64,000 nucleotides of DNA. It comes from Paenibacillus anaericanus (lineage in GTDB: Bacteria > Bacillota > Bacilli > Paenibacillales > Paenibacillaceae). Below, piece by piece: positions 20,547-30,503 of this stretch. The position numbers were made by a program, and so were the translations under genes. Below the pieces are notes generated by a model. The model was not told the origin of the DNA. It ran no database searches and saw nothing but the letters and a program-made list of their open reading frames with translations. Positions within the stretch are counted from its first letter, which is position 1; every line of letters begins with the position of its first letter. The stretch is from contig NZ_RZNY01000021.1 in assembly GCF_003994475.1 (NCBI RefSeq), forward strand, positions 25,113-89,112, written 5' to 3'.

Positions 20547-21023
20547 ATGTCAGAAATTCAAGTTAAAATAGGACAACCTGTACCAGAATTTAAGTTACCC
20601 GCTAGTGGAGGGGGAGAGATTTCGCTGAGTCAATTCCGTGGGCAAAAGGTCGTCATTTATTTTTATCCCAAAAATATGACCCCGGCTTGTACGCAGGAAG
20701 CTTGTGACTTTCGTGATCTGAGTAGTGTATTTGCCGAGCACAATACCGTGGTATTTGGAATTAGCGGTGACACAGTAACCTCGCATGATAAATTCATTAT
20801 GAAGAAAGAGTTAACTTTTCCACTACTATCTGATGTAGATCATGAGGTATGTCGCATGTTCGGTGTCTGGCAGATCAAGAAGTTATATGGACGAGAATAT
20901 GAAGGAATTGTTCGTTCCACTTTTCTGATTGATGAGGAAGGAAGGCTGCTCAGAGAGTGGCGAGGTGTGAGAGTTAAGGGGCATACAGATGAAGTGCTGG
21001 AGGCAGTAAAAGGAGGAATCTGA
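20547..21023 (+). CDS. bcp: Thioredoxin-dependent peroxiredoxin, Bcp/PrxQ type
   Basis: The start at 20547 follows AGAGGAGG. The product has 158 residues. TPACTQEAC holds the peroxidatic Cys48 and the resolving Cys53 five residues later, as in PrxQ enzymes that reduce hydroperoxides. The fold is complete, with FPLLSD and RSTFLID motifs. It is transcribed divergently from the LCP gene. Confidence 0.94.
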   Translation: MSEIQVKIGQPVPEFKLPASGGGEISLSQFRGQKVVIYFYPKNMTPACTQEACDFRDLSSVFAEHNTVVFGISGDTVTSHDKFIMKKELTFPLLSDVDHEVCRMFGVWQIKKLYGREYEGIVRSTFLIDEEGRLLREWRGVRVKGHTDEVLEAVKGGI

Positions 21024-21037
21024 TTTCCTTCTTTTTT
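21009..21037. terminator. Compact terminator between bcp and the DedA gene
   Basis: AAGGAGGAATC and GATTTCCTTCT pair imperfectly and are followed by a T run. The hairpin overlaps the last codons of bcp, and the two genes converge 12 bp apart. Confidence 0.6.
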
Positions 21038-21719
21038 AGTTTCGCCGTGATTTTGAAGGTTCGGCTTGTGGCTTCTTAAAGCGTTTAAGGTAGAAGGTAT
21101 AAATACCCTTACGATAGCGAAGCAAAATATAGCCAAGGAGAAGCGCTACAATGGCAAGTGATGTCAATAATAAATACTTGATTGCTAGTTCGAATACTTT
21201 AGTCCATGCTGGTCCAAATACCTTGCCGATACTAAGGAATAGAATCGTCCATATTAAAGCACCACTGTATGCATATGCCGCAAATTTACGAAAAGGGACA
21301 ACGATAATTCCGGAGAAATAGCCAGTAAAGTGACGAATACCCGGAATGAAATAACCGAGGGAGATCAGTGAATAGCCATATTTTTCAAACCAAAACTTCG
21401 TTTTGTCTAACTTCTGAGGGGAGAGGAATACCCATTTGCCGTATTTTGTGATGAAGGGAAGACCTACCTTCCGTCCAATCCAATAGGTGATGGTCATACC
21501 AAGTGTAGTACCCAAAAAGGACAGCGGAATGAGCCATTGTATGTCCAATACCCCTTTATAGGATAGAAACCCCGCATAAGCCATTGATGTCTCGCCTGGA
21601 AAAGGGAGTGCAATGAATTCGAGCAATAAACCTACGAAAACAACCCAATATCCGTAATCATTAAATAATGCTTCTATTCTCTCAAGAACTTCCATTAATC
21701 CAATCACGCTCCAAATCAT
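21036..21719 (-). CDS. DedA family membrane protein
   Basis: The 227-residue integral membrane protein has the DedA signatures LPFPGETSMAYAGFL, GTTLGMTITYWIGR and FIPGIRHFTGYFSG. The family includes lipid scramblases, among them the undecaprenyl-phosphate and phosphatidylethanolamine types. The start at 21719 has a weak ribosome site. An internal ATG at 21695 (MEVLERIE), preceded by TTGGAG, is a possible alternative. Confidence 0.9.
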   Translation of the reverse strand: MIWSVIGLMEVLERIEALFNDYGYWVVFVGLLLEFIALPFPGETSMAYAGFLSYKGVLDIQWLIPLSFLGTTLGMTITYWIGRKVGLPFITKYGKWVFLSPQKLDKTKFWFEKYGYSLISLGYFIPGIRHFTGYFSGIIVVPFRKFAAYAYSGALIWTILFLSIGKVFGPAWTKVFELAIKYLLLTSLAIVALLLGYILLRYRKGIYTFYLKRFKKPQAEPSKSRRN

Positions 21720-21809
21720 CTTCGTAACGCTAGTCTATTTCATTCTCTATCTTCATACAATCTACCAGAAAGCCAAATGAATCGTATAAACGGTGGAGGT
21801 AGAAGTGAT

Positions 21810-23120
21810 ATGAGCAGAAAAGGGATTTCCGGTTTAATGATACTTCGGATCACTGCGGTCTTGATCGCGGTAATGATCGTGATTACCCAGTTTCACAGTG
21901 AGAAGGTGATCTTGCCGGAAGCTACCGCCCGTTCTGGGATAGGGTCTCAAGCAGTGTTGAACAAAGTAAAGAAAGTAGACACAGCAGGTACAAGGGATTC
22001 TGTTGGAGTCTCTTTAACAGCTTTGCCAATAAAACAAGAATTAGCCAAAGTAGAGGATAAGAAAAAGGTAGTATATCTCACTTTTGACGATGGACCTAGT
22101 GATTTAACTGATCAGGTGCTGGATATTCTGAAAGAAGCGAAAGCTCCATCGACCTTCTTTGTACTAGGAGCACAAGCCAAACGCTCCCCTGAAATTATTA
22201 ATAGGATTGTAGAGGCAGGACATGCCCTTGGTAATCATACATACAACCATGAATACGATAAGTTATACCACAATTTTACCGAATTTTGGAGACAAATCAA
22301 GCAGACCGAGGAAGTAGTAAATGAGATTACGGGTTTCCGCCCACAATTGGTGCGTGCACCGGGTGGAACTTACGGTCATTTTGATGACACATACTTCAAT
22401 CTTTTGGAGCAAGGAGGCTACAAAGTGTTCGATTGGGATCTCGATACGGGAGATTCCAAACGAAAAGGAGTTCCGGCTGCAGAGATTATCCGAAATATTA
22501 CTTCAGCTAAACAGAAAGATAAAGTCATCGTACTTATGCATGATGGTGCAGGGCATGGTGAGACGGTGAAGGCTCTCCCCGAAATTATTGCCTTCTATAA
22601 AGATAAGGGGTATGAGTTTCGTGCTTTAACGGATGAAGTGAAACCTGTGCAATTTACGATTGATTCAAAGGTGAAATCTAAAGGACGTACCAACCCTTCT
22701 GTTGCATGGGTGGAGAGTCATATTGTTCCGAATTCAGCTCTATTTGGTCCACCAAAAGCTCTATATGTCGAAGCGGGTGGTGTGGAAATGAAACTTAATT
22801 CTGGAGAATATGAACTTCGTAATGGACAGTATCTAGTTCCCCTACGTGCGACGATGGAGCGACTGGGTGCTAAAGTAAGCTGGAATCACAAGGGACGAAG
22901 TGCTGTAATAAGTTGGGGGAAGGCTACAGTAACTCTCGATACAGAGAAGAACACACTCGCCGTAGAAGTACAAGGACAACTTCTGGAACAGAATGGGGTT
23001 AAGCTTGAAGTGAAGAATGGCTCGTTATGGTTACCACTACGGACCCTACTGGAGACGACGGGTCATGATGTAGTCTCCGTGATTTCTGGTGTGGAGGAGA
23101 ACCGAGTCCAAGCATTGTAA
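21810..23120 (+). CDS. Membrane-anchored polysaccharide deacetylase with copper-amine-oxidase-like domain
   Basis: The start at 21810 is preferred over 21777 because GGAGGT lies nine bases upstream. The 436-residue protein has an N-terminal helix (about 9-26) that serves as signal or anchor. The NodB domain (about 90-275) shows TFDDGP (Asp93/Asp94), GNHTYNH, RAPGG, DWDLDTGD and LMHDG, the full metal and catalytic set of CE4 deacetylases. A C-terminal domain (about 310-436) resembles the copper amine oxidase N-terminal (stalk) domain common in Paenibacillus surface proteins. It probably removes acetyl groups from peptidoglycan or chitin-like polymers. Confidence 0.92.
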   Translation: MSRKGISGLMILRITAVLIAVMIVITQFHSEKVILPEATARSGIGSQAVLNKVKKVDTAGTRDSVGVSLTALPIKQELAKVEDKKKVVYLTFDDGPSDLTDQVLDILKEAKAPSTFFVLGAQAKRSPEIINRIVEAGHALGNHTYNHEYDKLYHNFTEFWRQIKQTEEVVNEITGFRPQLVRAPGGTYGHFDDTYFNLLEQGGYKVFDWDLDTGDSKRKGVPAAEIIRNITSAKQKDKVIVLMHDGAGHGETVKALPEIIAFYKDKGYEFRALTDEVKPVQFTIDSKVKSKGRTNPSVAWVESHIVPNSALFGPPKALYVEAGGVEMKLNSGEYELRNGQYLVPLRATMERLGAKVSWNHKGRSAVISWGKATVTLDTEKNTLAVEVQGQLLEQNGVKLEVKNGSLWLPLRTLLETTGHDVVSVISGVEENRVQAL

Positions 23121-23222
23121 GAGAAATATTTCCGAAAAAATCCTCTCTCTTGTACGTCTATTTTCGATAGCTTCTGGCGAAACTATTAATAGATTAGTAC
23201 GCGGAGATGGAGGGGAAATGAA

Positions 23223-24191
23223 ATGAATCACGATCAAGCTTGTGATTTACTAGAGCGACTCGTAAATAGAGTGGACACTGTGATCGTAGGAAAGAGGAAA
23301 GAAATAGAGCTCGCCGTCGTAGCGATGCTTTATGGTGGTCATATATTATTGGAAGATGTACCTGGTGTGGGGAAAACACTACTAGTTCGCACGTTAGCTG
23401 CATGTCTTGGGGGGACGTTTGGACGGATTCAATTTACTTCTGACTTAATGCCTTCCGATGTGACAGGAGTAACGGTGTACCATAATCATAATGGACAATT
23501 TCAATTCCGACCGGGACCAATTATATCTAATATCGTTCTAGCAGACGAGATTAACCGTGCTGCTCCACGAACGCAGTCGGCGCTACTAGAAGCTATGGAA
23601 GAGCGTAAAGTCACTGTTGATGGTGAAACACATACTTTACCTAAACCTTTTCTATTACTGGCGACACAGAATCCGTTGGAGTATGAGGGAACCTACCGAT
23701 TGCCCGAAGCACAGCTTGACCGCTTCTTGATGCGGATTACACTTGGGTATCCCGGGCCGGATCAGGAGGTTGAAATGCTGGGACGTTTGCAAGAGTCGCG
23801 GCCCGTTGAGGAATTGAGACCGGTGTTACTACCCGAAGAGATGGTTCAGATGCAACGCCAGGTTAGGTCGGTATTTGTGGACGAGGTTATCAAGAAGTAT
23901 TTGGTTGAAGTAGCGCAAGTCTCGCGAAATCATCCACAAACTTTGCTTGGAATCAGTCCGCGCGGAACGTTGGCATGGATGGGGGCCTCTCAGGCTATGG
24001 CTTATATCAAAGGACGCATGTATGTGATTCCTGATGATGTAAAGGCGGTAGCGGAAGCTGTTCTGTCGCATCGGATTGTGCCAAGAACGGAAGCCAGAAT
24101 GTCGGGTGCCAGTGGGGATAAAGTTGTTATGGATCTACTGAACCAGACTTCCGTTCCGATGTTCAGTCGAGCCAAAGGATTGACCTCATGA
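23223..24191 (+). CDS. MoxR family AAA+ ATPase
   Basis: The 322-residue ATPase has Walker A DVPGVGKT (residues 45-52), Walker B VLADEINR, sensor 1 ATQNPLEYEG and an arginine finger in LDRFLMR. The following DUF58 gene overlaps its end by four bases. The MoxR/DUF58/transglutaminase trio is a widespread bacterial arrangement with a chaperone-like role in assembling membrane or secreted complexes. The exact client is unknown here. Confidence 0.94.
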   Translation: MNHDQACDLLERLVNRVDTVIVGKRKEIELAVVAMLYGGHILLEDVPGVGKTLLVRTLAACLGGTFGRIQFTSDLMPSDVTGVTVYHNHNGQFQFRPGPIISNIVLADEINRAAPRTQSALLEAMEERKVTVDGETHTLPKPFLLLATQNPLEYEGTYRLPEAQLDRFLMRITLGYPGPDQEVEMLGRLQESRPVEELRPVLLPEEMVQMQRQVRSVFVDEVIKKYLVEVAQVSRNHPQTLLGISPRGTLAWMGASQAMAYIKGRMYVIPDDVKAVAEAVLSHRIVPRTEARMSGASGDKVVMDLLNQTSVPMFSRAKGLTS

Positions 24192-25474
24192 GAAGTAGTA
24201 TTCGGATATGGATAATTGCTGGAGCTTGCTTGGGATTTCTAGTGGCATTGTATGGATGGCGGGGAGGAAATTCCTCGCTGTTCTTAGTGCTGTCATTGTT
24301 CTTTGTTGTTCTTCAAGGAGCAGTAGTCCAGCTTGGTGGACCCAAAGAAGCTGTTGTGACGAGATCATGGTCTCCAGTCACCCCCTCGGTGGGTGATGAT
24401 GTTGAAGTTACTTTATCTATTACTGTCTCAGGTGGTTTTCCACCTTTATGGCTAGAAGTTAGGGATAACTTTGCTGTATCCTCTTCGCGTAGTGGCAAGA
24501 GCATTTCAGAAGGGCAAAGAGGATTATTATGGTTTGCTGGATTTAGAAGGGAATATACCGGTACATACTCCCTAAAGGAATTGCCTCGTGGAATTTATGT
24601 GGATGGTCCTATATTAGTAACGTGGGGAGATGCATTCGGTTGGTTTAAAAGAAGTCTGTACATAGAAGGGCAAGACGTACTTATTGTCCACCCTTCTTCT
24701 TTGAAGTTTGTCTCCTCCTTGGTAGAGGGGATGGAAGAGGGAAATGATGACGCAGAAATATCATCCTTACCTAAAGCTTCTTCCCAGGTGGGGGGAGGCT
24801 TAAGGGAGTATGAAGCAGGAGATCCATTACGTCGCATAAATTGGAAGAGTTCCGCCAAGCGGGGGACATTAATGACCCGTATTCCAGATGAAACAGGAAG
24901 AGCACCGCACTACTTACTTCTCGATACAAGAAGTCGATCTTACACCCAGCCTCCGAATGAGAATGGAACTCCTGAAATGTCAAATCTGCAAGGGACAAAC
25001 CGGATGTTTGAATTAGCTGTATCAGCAGCGGCCGCCTGGCTTAAGAGGGAAGTTGCTTCCGAGAAGGGAGACATTTATTTCTGCCACGGAGGTATGGAAG
25101 ATCCATTACAGCTGTCAGGTAACCGGGGACTGAGCGAAGGATTGGACATGCTAGCTGACGTTCTGCAGGATAGTAAAGGCTTAAGACCAATCTCTGAAAT
25201 GTTTCAGAGGGTTAATCTACATCGATCAGGAGGGTATCCATTACTGACAGTCGTCACTGGGATCATGACCACTGAACTGGCTGAATGCCTTTTGAAGCTT
25301 ACGTATAGCGGAGTTCAACCTGAAGTATGGTGTGTCTATAGTGCAGCAGCCAGCACGGAGGTAAATGAGTGGAGTACTCGGCTTCGGGAGTCAGGCGTAG
25401 TCATTCGGTACCTTTCGCCAAGTAGAGGGACTCATTCTAGGACGGCAGGAGGGACAAGTTATGTTAGCGCCTAA
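24188..25474 (+). CDS. DUF58 domain-containing membrane protein
   Basis: The 428-residue protein starts inside the MoxR stop region (ATGA overlap), indicating translational coupling. It has two N-terminal hydrophobic helices (about 5-45), a beta-rich extracellular-type segment, and the DUF58 core around GLREYEAGDPLRRINWKSSA (about 200-220), which leads into a von Willebrand A-like region. It overlaps the next gene by 14 bases. The function is inferred only from the conserved trio. Confidence 0.92.
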   Translation: MRSSIRIWIIAGACLGFLVALYGWRGGNSSLFLVLSLFFVVLQGAVVQLGGPKEAVVTRSWSPVTPSVGDDVEVTLSITVSGGFPPLWLEVRDNFAVSSSRSGKSISEGQRGLLWFAGFRREYTGTYSLKELPRGIYVDGPILVTWGDAFGWFKRSLYIEGQDVLIVHPSSLKFVSSLVEGMEEGNDDAEISSLPKASSQVGGGLREYEAGDPLRRINWKSSAKRGTLMTRIPDETGRAPHYLLLDTRSRSYTQPPNENGTPEMSNLQGTNRMFELAVSAAAAWLKREVASEKGDIYFCHGGMEDPLQLSGNRGLSEGLDMLADVLQDSKGLRPISEMFQRVNLHRSGGYPLLTVVTGIMTTELAECLLKLTYSGVQPEVWCVYSAAASTEVNEWSTRLRESGVVIRYLSPSRGTHSRTAGGTSYVSA

Positions 25475-27773
25475 GCCTAAGATGCAAGGATTCCCTGATC
25501 GCTCGCTTATAAATGTCCAGACTAGCAGAGATAAATATGGTGCCCTGAAGAAGTGGGGGCTACGGATGGTAGTATCACTACTGCTATTTGGGTTATTCAG
25601 TGAATGGCTTTATCCGCTGTATTCATTTATAGAAGAAGGTGAAACTATAATTATTAACACCTTCTTCGTATTAACGGGGGTCTTATTGTGTATTGGTTGT
25701 TTACGACTCCCTGTAGTTGTACATGTATCATTTCCACCGCTGCTCATTATAGCAACGATGTTTTACCTCTACGGGCAAGAGAAGGGGTTGTCCTGGTTTA
25801 CTGGTTATTTAAAGGTTGGGATTAACGATGTAGCTGAGATATTTCAGTCAGGAAGATTGTATGGAATTAGTATGGAATCACGTGCGCTCCTATTACTGAT
25901 CGGTTGGACGTTGCTGGTTGTCTCTGTGCAGATGTTAGCTATAAGTAAGGGAAGTATTCTGTTATTCTTTTCAGCCACCTTATTATACTTGTTAGCTCTT
26001 GATCTGGCTTTGGAGTTGCCCATATATGAAGGATTAATCCGCGCGACCTGTTGGGGGTTGGTTTTACAAGTTTTAGTCTTTATGATTCCTGCAGAGACCC
26101 CTTTTCTGGAGGGGGAGAATAAACTTATAGCTACCGCATCTCGTGCCCGTAGAACGTGGATTATGGTTGGGAGTGCAACTGCAATAGGTTGTGTTCTCGG
26201 TGCTGTATTGCTCGGTTCAGTGATCCCCGTTCGTCCCATGGCGAACATTCCGTGGTACAAAGCAATCCAAGCTGTTGAGGGGTGGAGTGGCACGACTTTA
26301 AGCGGGGAACAGCGTTCAAATTCTGCTGTATCAGGCTATAGTCGTGACGATACTGTACTAGGTGCTCCTTTGACTTTGCGACAGGAGCCTTTTTTCACGG
26401 CGATCTCTCCCGTTCCAACTTATTGGCGCGGAGAGAGTAAGAGTACGTACAACGGACGTGGTTGGACACAGTCACCATCAATGAGGAGTGCCCACGGTGA
26501 GAGAATCGCTTCAACTTTACCTAGGAGTATTTCCCCTACTGGGAATGAATTAATCCAACAAAGTATTACATTTGCTGAACCTATGAGCGGCGAGGTAGTA
26601 CTTATGGGGGGCGGACTCCCGGTGAGTGTAGGTGGGATTGATATGGGGAGTGTTCAGGCTGGATCATCCCAGATAATACCTCAGTTTGACGATGGAGCGG
26701 ATGCCTTTTTGCTTGATTCTGTCCCAGCTTCACAACCCATTCATGGTTATGAACTGACGGTGGAACTGCAGACGGTTCCAAGTGACCAACTTCGTAATAT
26801 TCAAGGGACGGATCCCGATGAAATTTCACAGAGTTACTTACAAATTCCTGAGACTTTACCAGAACGGGTGCGGAGTCTTGGTATCAGCTTGGTCAAGGAT
26901 AAAGAGAACCGTTATGAATCTGTCCTAGCCGTGATGGACTATTTGAAGACTCATTATACCTACAACCTCACTTCTGAGGTACCGCCGCAGGGCAATGACT
27001 TCGTAGATCAATTTCTCTTCGAAGATCGTATTGGATACTGTGATCATTTCTCCACTGCCATGGCTGTACTACTGAGGAGTGCAGGCATCCCGAGCCGGTG
27101 GGTAAAAGGATTCTCTCCAGGCGAACCGAGTGAGCAGTATAACCATCAATACAATGTAAGTTATGCGGATGCGCATGCATGGGTTGAGGTGTATTTTCCC
27201 GAGAAAGGGTGGGTGCCATTTGATCCTACACCTGGGTATAATAACGATCCTACTGAGTCTGATACATCGTATAATGACGGAAAGACCACCTGGTTATCGA
27301 CTCTGGTTCCGTTTATAAGAAACATTGGATTGACTATATATCATGGGATAAGTGAGTTTGTCCCAAAACTTCAGATGTGGCTACATAAATATGGGGTAAC
27401 TGGGATTACAATAGTATTAGGAGTTGGGTTTGTTTCACTCATGCGTAGGGAGATGATGTTTCGCAAAAATATCGTGTTCTTATGGTTGCTGGTAATCAAG
27501 CCTTATCGTCGCTTTCCCAATCGAATGGAGCTGCTATACGCAGCGGAACGAGTATGGCGAGAAGTGTATTTGATCCATGGACCAAAGCCACTTATGATAA
27601 CTGCAAGGGAATATGCCCAATCCATCATTCGGGAAAATAGTGAAAGAGGAGAAGCATTGGAACGCTTTGTAACCGTCTGGGAATCCCTTTATTATGGCGG
27701 AAATGGACTAGATCGGAAGGGGAGTAGGACCTTCCTGAAAGAGTGTTGGAATTTGGCAATTCAGCAGGAATAA
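25461..27773 (+). CDS. Transglutaminase-like membrane protein (TgpA type)
   Basis: The 770-residue protein has five or six N-terminal transmembrane helices (to about residue 255), a large extracellular part with a transglutaminase core, another helix near 645-665 and a cytoplasmic C-terminal domain. The catalytic triad is visible: Cys527 in GYCDHFSTAMAVLLR, His572 in DAHAWVEVY and Asp588 in PFDPTPGY. The start overlaps the DUF58 gene by 14 bases. Such proteins act as cysteine proteases or cross-linking enzymes at the cell surface. The substrate is unknown. Confidence 0.92.
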   Translation: MLAPKPKMQGFPDRSLINVQTSRDKYGALKKWGLRMVVSLLLFGLFSEWLYPLYSFIEEGETIIINTFFVLTGVLLCIGCLRLPVVVHVSFPPLLIIATMFYLYGQEKGLSWFTGYLKVGINDVAEIFQSGRLYGISMESRALLLLIGWTLLVVSVQMLAISKGSILLFFSATLLYLLALDLALELPIYEGLIRATCWGLVLQVLVFMIPAETPFLEGENKLIATASRARRTWIMVGSATAIGCVLGAVLLGSVIPVRPMANIPWYKAIQAVEGWSGTTLSGEQRSNSAVSGYSRDDTVLGAPLTLRQEPFFTAISPVPTYWRGESKSTYNGRGWTQSPSMRSAHGERIASTLPRSISPTGNELIQQSITFAEPMSGEVVLMGGGLPVSVGGIDMGSVQAGSSQIIPQFDDGADAFLLDSVPASQPIHGYELTVELQTVPSDQLRNIQGTDPDEISQSYLQIPETLPERVRSLGISLVKDKENRYESVLAVMDYLKTHYTYNLTSEVPPQGNDFVDQFLFEDRIGYCDHFSTAMAVLLRSAGIPSRWVKGFSPGEPSEQYNHQYNVSYADAHAWVEVYFPEKGWVPFDPTPGYNNDPTESDTSYNDGKTTWLSTLVPFIRNIGLTIYHGISEFVPKLQMWLHKYGVTGITIVLGVGFVSLMRREMMFRKNIVFLWLLVIKPYRRFPNRMELLYAAERVWREVYLIHGPKPLMITAREYAQSIIRENSERGEALERFVTVWESLYYGGNGLDRKGSRTFLKECWNLAIQQE

Positions 27774-27792
27774 CATCTCAAATGGATCTTCC

Positions 27793-27822
27793 TTGACGAT
27801 CTCTTTTGTCGTTTCGTATAAT
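27793..27822 (+). promoter_or_regulatory. Sigma-A-type promoter of guaA
   Basis: TTGACG and TATAAT are separated by 18 bases and lie about 30 bp upstream of the guaA start. No purine riboswitch is visible in this short leader. Confidence 0.7.
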
Positions 27823-27851
27823 TAGTGTCATGAATTAAGGGAGGCTCGGTA

Positions 27852-29390
27852 ATGAAAAAGCCAAGTGAAATTATTGTTGTCCTAGATTTTGGTGGACAAT
27901 ACAATCAACTAATTGCAAGAAGAATTCGGGATTTAGGGGTTTACAGCGAATTATTGCCATATAACACAACAGCAGATCGTCTGCGTGAATTGGCTCCGAA
28001 AGGAATTGTATTCTCTGGAGGACCATCAAGCGTTTATGCGGAGGATGCTCCGAAGATCGATCCAGCTATCTATGATCTTGGAGTACCTATCTTTGGGATT
28101 TGCTACGGTATGCAGCTAATGGCTCAGGATTTGGGCGGCAAGGTAGAACGTGCAGCGAAGCGTGAGTACGGAAAGGCTGATGTGGATTTTGCAGATCATT
28201 CTGTGCTGACAAAAGGCCTGGATGCTAAACAAACTGTCTGGATGAGTCACGGAGATCATGTTGTGGAACTTCCGACAGGATTTCGCATTGATGCTTCGAC
28301 TGAGCATGCACCTATCGCAGGTTTTGCTAATGAAGAACGGCGGATGTTTGGTTTACAGTTCCACCCTGAAGTGCGGCACTCAGTGCATGGTAATGAGATT
28401 ATCTCTAATTTCCTGTTTGAAGTATGTGGCTGTAAAGGCGACTGGAGTATGGAGACGTTTATCGAGGATGCGATTCAAGATATTCGTAATAAGGTTGGCG
28501 ACAAAAAAGTACTTTGCGCACTAAGTGGTGGTGTCGATTCCTCCGTAGTGGCGATGCTTATTCACCGCGCGATTGGCGATCAGTTGACATGTATGTTTAT
28601 TGATCATGGTTTGCTACGCAAAGGCGAAGCAGAGAGTGTCATGGAGACATTTGTTGGGAAGTTTGATATCCATGTCGTGAAGATTGATGCACGCGAGCGT
28701 TTCCTCAGCAAGCTGGCAGGTGTGGATGATCCCGAGCAGAAACGTAAAATTATTGGTAATGAATTCATTTACTGTTTCGACGAAGAATCAGCTAAGATCG
28801 GTGATTTTGATTTCCTAGCGCAAGGTACGTTGTATACGGATATCGTAGAGAGCGGAACAGCGACAGCACAAACGATCAAATCGCATCATAATGTTGGCGG
28901 ATTACCTGAAGATATGAAATTCAGTCTAATCGAGCCGTTGAACACACTCTTTAAAGACGAAGTACGTAAAGTCGGCGAAGAGCTTGGTATGCCACATGCG
29001 ATCGTCTGGAGACAACCATTCCCAGGTCCAGGACTTGCGATTCGTGTACTCGGCGAAGTGACAGAGGAGAAACTTACGATTGTTCGTGATTCTGACTTCA
29101 TTTTGCGTGAAGAAATCGCTAAGGCAGGACTTGATCGTGAGATCTGGCAGTATTTCACCGCATTGCCGAACATGAAGAGTGTAGGCGTTATGGGTGATGC
29201 TAGAACCTATTCTTACACAGTAGGTATCCGCGCAGTAACTTCCATCGACGGTATGACAGCTGACTGGGCACGTATCCCATGGGATGTGCTTGAGAAAATT
29301 TCTGTTCGTATCGTAAACGAAGTAGAAAACGTAAACCGTATCGTCTACGACGTTACTTCGAAACCACCTGCAACGATTGAGTGGGAATAG
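27852..29390 (+). CDS. guaA: GMP synthase (glutamine-hydrolysing)
   Basis: The 512-residue protein converts XMP to GMP. The N-terminal class I glutamine amidotransferase has Cys84 in GICYGMQ and the His/Glu pair in LQFHPEV. The ATP pyrophosphatase domain has the P-loop SGGVDSS (about 225), and a C-terminal dimerisation domain ends TIEWE. The gene is complete. Its last 186 bp plus 40 bp downstream are repeated at 52431-52656, because a genomic island has inserted at this 3' end. The reading frame stays intact after insertion. Confidence 0.96.
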   Translation: MKKPSEIIVVLDFGGQYNQLIARRIRDLGVYSELLPYNTTADRLRELAPKGIVFSGGPSSVYAEDAPKIDPAIYDLGVPIFGICYGMQLMAQDLGGKVERAAKREYGKADVDFADHSVLTKGLDAKQTVWMSHGDHVVELPTGFRIDASTEHAPIAGFANEERRMFGLQFHPEVRHSVHGNEIISNFLFEVCGCKGDWSMETFIEDAIQDIRNKVGDKKVLCALSGGVDSSVVAMLIHRAIGDQLTCMFIDHGLLRKGEAESVMETFVGKFDIHVVKIDARERFLSKLAGVDDPEQKRKIIGNEFIYCFDEESAKIGDFDFLAQGTLYTDIVESGTATAQTIKSHHNVGGLPEDMKFSLIEPLNTLFKDEVRKVGEELGMPHAIVWRQPFPGPGLAIRVLGEVTEEKLTIVRDSDFILREEIAKAGLDREIWQYFTALPNMKSVGVMGDARTYSYTVGIRAVTSIDGMTADWARIPWDVLEKISVRIVNEVENVNRIVYDVTSKPPATIEWE

Positions 29391-29430
29391 ACTTTAAATA
29401 TTGACGATGTTCTACGCTTGTTAATCCTTG
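29205..29430 (+). repeat. Left 226-bp direct repeat (attL region, inside guaA 3' end)
   Basis: It is identical to 52431-52656 except for T/A at 29413/52639. The repeat begins within guaA codons and continues 40 bp past the stop codon. The crossover core must lie within it. A candidate core is the 19-mer at 29365-29383 (starting CACCTGCAAC), which recurs in degenerate form further inside the island. Confidence 0.9.
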
Positions 29431-29474
29431 CTACATAAGGCGTAGCGGCGTTGACATCGGAGATATTCCACTTA

Positions 29475-29493
29475 CACCTGCAACAATTGAGTG
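29475..29493 (+). other. Attachment-core-like sequence inside the left end
   Basis: CACCTGCAACAATTGAGTG matches the guaA 3' sequence at 29365-29383 in 18 of 19 positions. A further version, CACCTGCTACAATTGATG, lies at 52367-52384 inside the right end. These are probably attachment-site relics of an earlier integration or the element's own core. Confidence 0.5.
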
Positions 29494-29497
29494 CAAA

Positions 29498-29544
29498 AAA
29501 TTACTCTCTTTTATTTGCGTTATTTAGCGAATAGAAGGGAGTAT
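29498..29544 (+). promoter_or_regulatory. Hairpin overlapping the integrase ribosome site
   Basis: ATTACTCTCTT pairs with AAGGGAGTAT around a loop of about 25 bases, and a T run follows. The right arm contains the AAGGGAG ribosome site of the integrase gene. The structure could act as the guaA terminator, or as a device that hides the ribosome site in read-through transcripts. Confidence 0.5.
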
Positions 29545-29549
29545 TTTTT

Positions 29550-30503
29550 ATGACTAAAATAAATGAACTAATCGAGGACTTTAGGCTGAACCAAGAAATT
29601 CTAGGTAGAGAAAAGAAGTACATCGATCTTTGTCTATTCCGATTGTGGAGATGGGAAGAGTTCACAGTAAATGTGTTAAGTATTGTAGAAACTGAGGATG
29701 TGACACCACTTCATATCAAAAGATATATACAGGAACGTCAACGTGTCGGAAGTGAAGTTAACAGAACAATTAACAACACTATCGCTACTTTGAAGGTGTT
29801 TTTTCAATACTTGGTAAGCGAAGAGTTTATTGATGAGCAGGATAACCCAATGCGGAGGATTCGTAACCTCAAGGAAGAGAAGACAGTTATTGTTACGTTC
29901 AATGACGATGAAGTATCACGTATCATTAATGATCTGAAAGAAGAGACGTATTCAAATGTTCGAGACAAACTCATTCTTATTATGCTCTTTGACACAGGTA
30001 TAAGGGTTTCTGAACTGTGTGACATTAAAGACAGTGACATAGCTAGGCGACATATATTAATTCATGGGAAAGGCTCTAAACAGCGTCTGGTGTACATTAG
30101 TAATATCATGCGGAAGTACATGAGGAAATACGAGGTATTAAAGAAGGAGCGATTCAAAAAAAGACTACAGGATGAAATAGAGGGTTACTACTTCCTAGAT
30201 CAATCGGCTGTAAGGTTATCCCGCTCACGTATCAATAAGATTTTAAAGGAGCATTGTATTAATGCTGGAGTACGAAAAGAAGTTAGATGCTCACCTCATG
30301 ATTGTCGGCATTTTTTCGCACAAAAGCAGTTAAAGAATGGGATTGATATTTACAGCTTGAGTAGACTGATGGGACATTATGATACGCAAATAACTTCCAA
30401 GTATTTAAGGGGATTAGAGCAAGAGGATATACTAGAGATTGGACGTATTCATAGCCCATTAAAACTTTTGAAGATAAAGCAAAATGCTAACCCCAATACC
30501 TGA
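29550..30503 (+). CDS. Tyrosine recombinase / integrase
   Basis: This complete 317-residue integrase has an N-terminal SAM-like core-binding domain (about 1-95) and a catalytic domain. The catalytic residues are all present: Arg152 in DTGIRVSEL, a Lys in HGKGSKQR, His250 and Arg253 in HDCR, His276 in GHYD and Tyr285 in SKYL. Its place 160 bp after guaA, just inside the left repeat, marks it as the likely enzyme that integrates and excises the island. It is closer to XerC/D-like phage integrases than to integron IntI, because I do not see the IntI-specific insert. Whether it can act on the cassette repeats cannot be decided from sequence. Confidence 0.93.
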   Translation: MTKINELIEDFRLNQEILGREKKYIDLCLFRLWRWEEFTVNVLSIVETEDVTPLHIKRYIQERQRVGSEVNRTINNTIATLKVFFQYLVSEEFIDEQDNPMRRIRNLKEEKTVIVTFNDDEVSRIINDLKEETYSNVRDKLILIMLFDTGIRVSELCDIKDSDIARRHILIHGKGSKQRLVYISNIMRKYMRKYEVLKKERFKKRLQDEIEGYYFLDQSAVRLSRSRINKILKEHCINAGVRKEVRCSPHDCRHFFAQKQLKNGIDIYSLSRLMGHYDTQITSKYLRGLEQEDILEIGRIHSPLKLLKIKQNANPNT

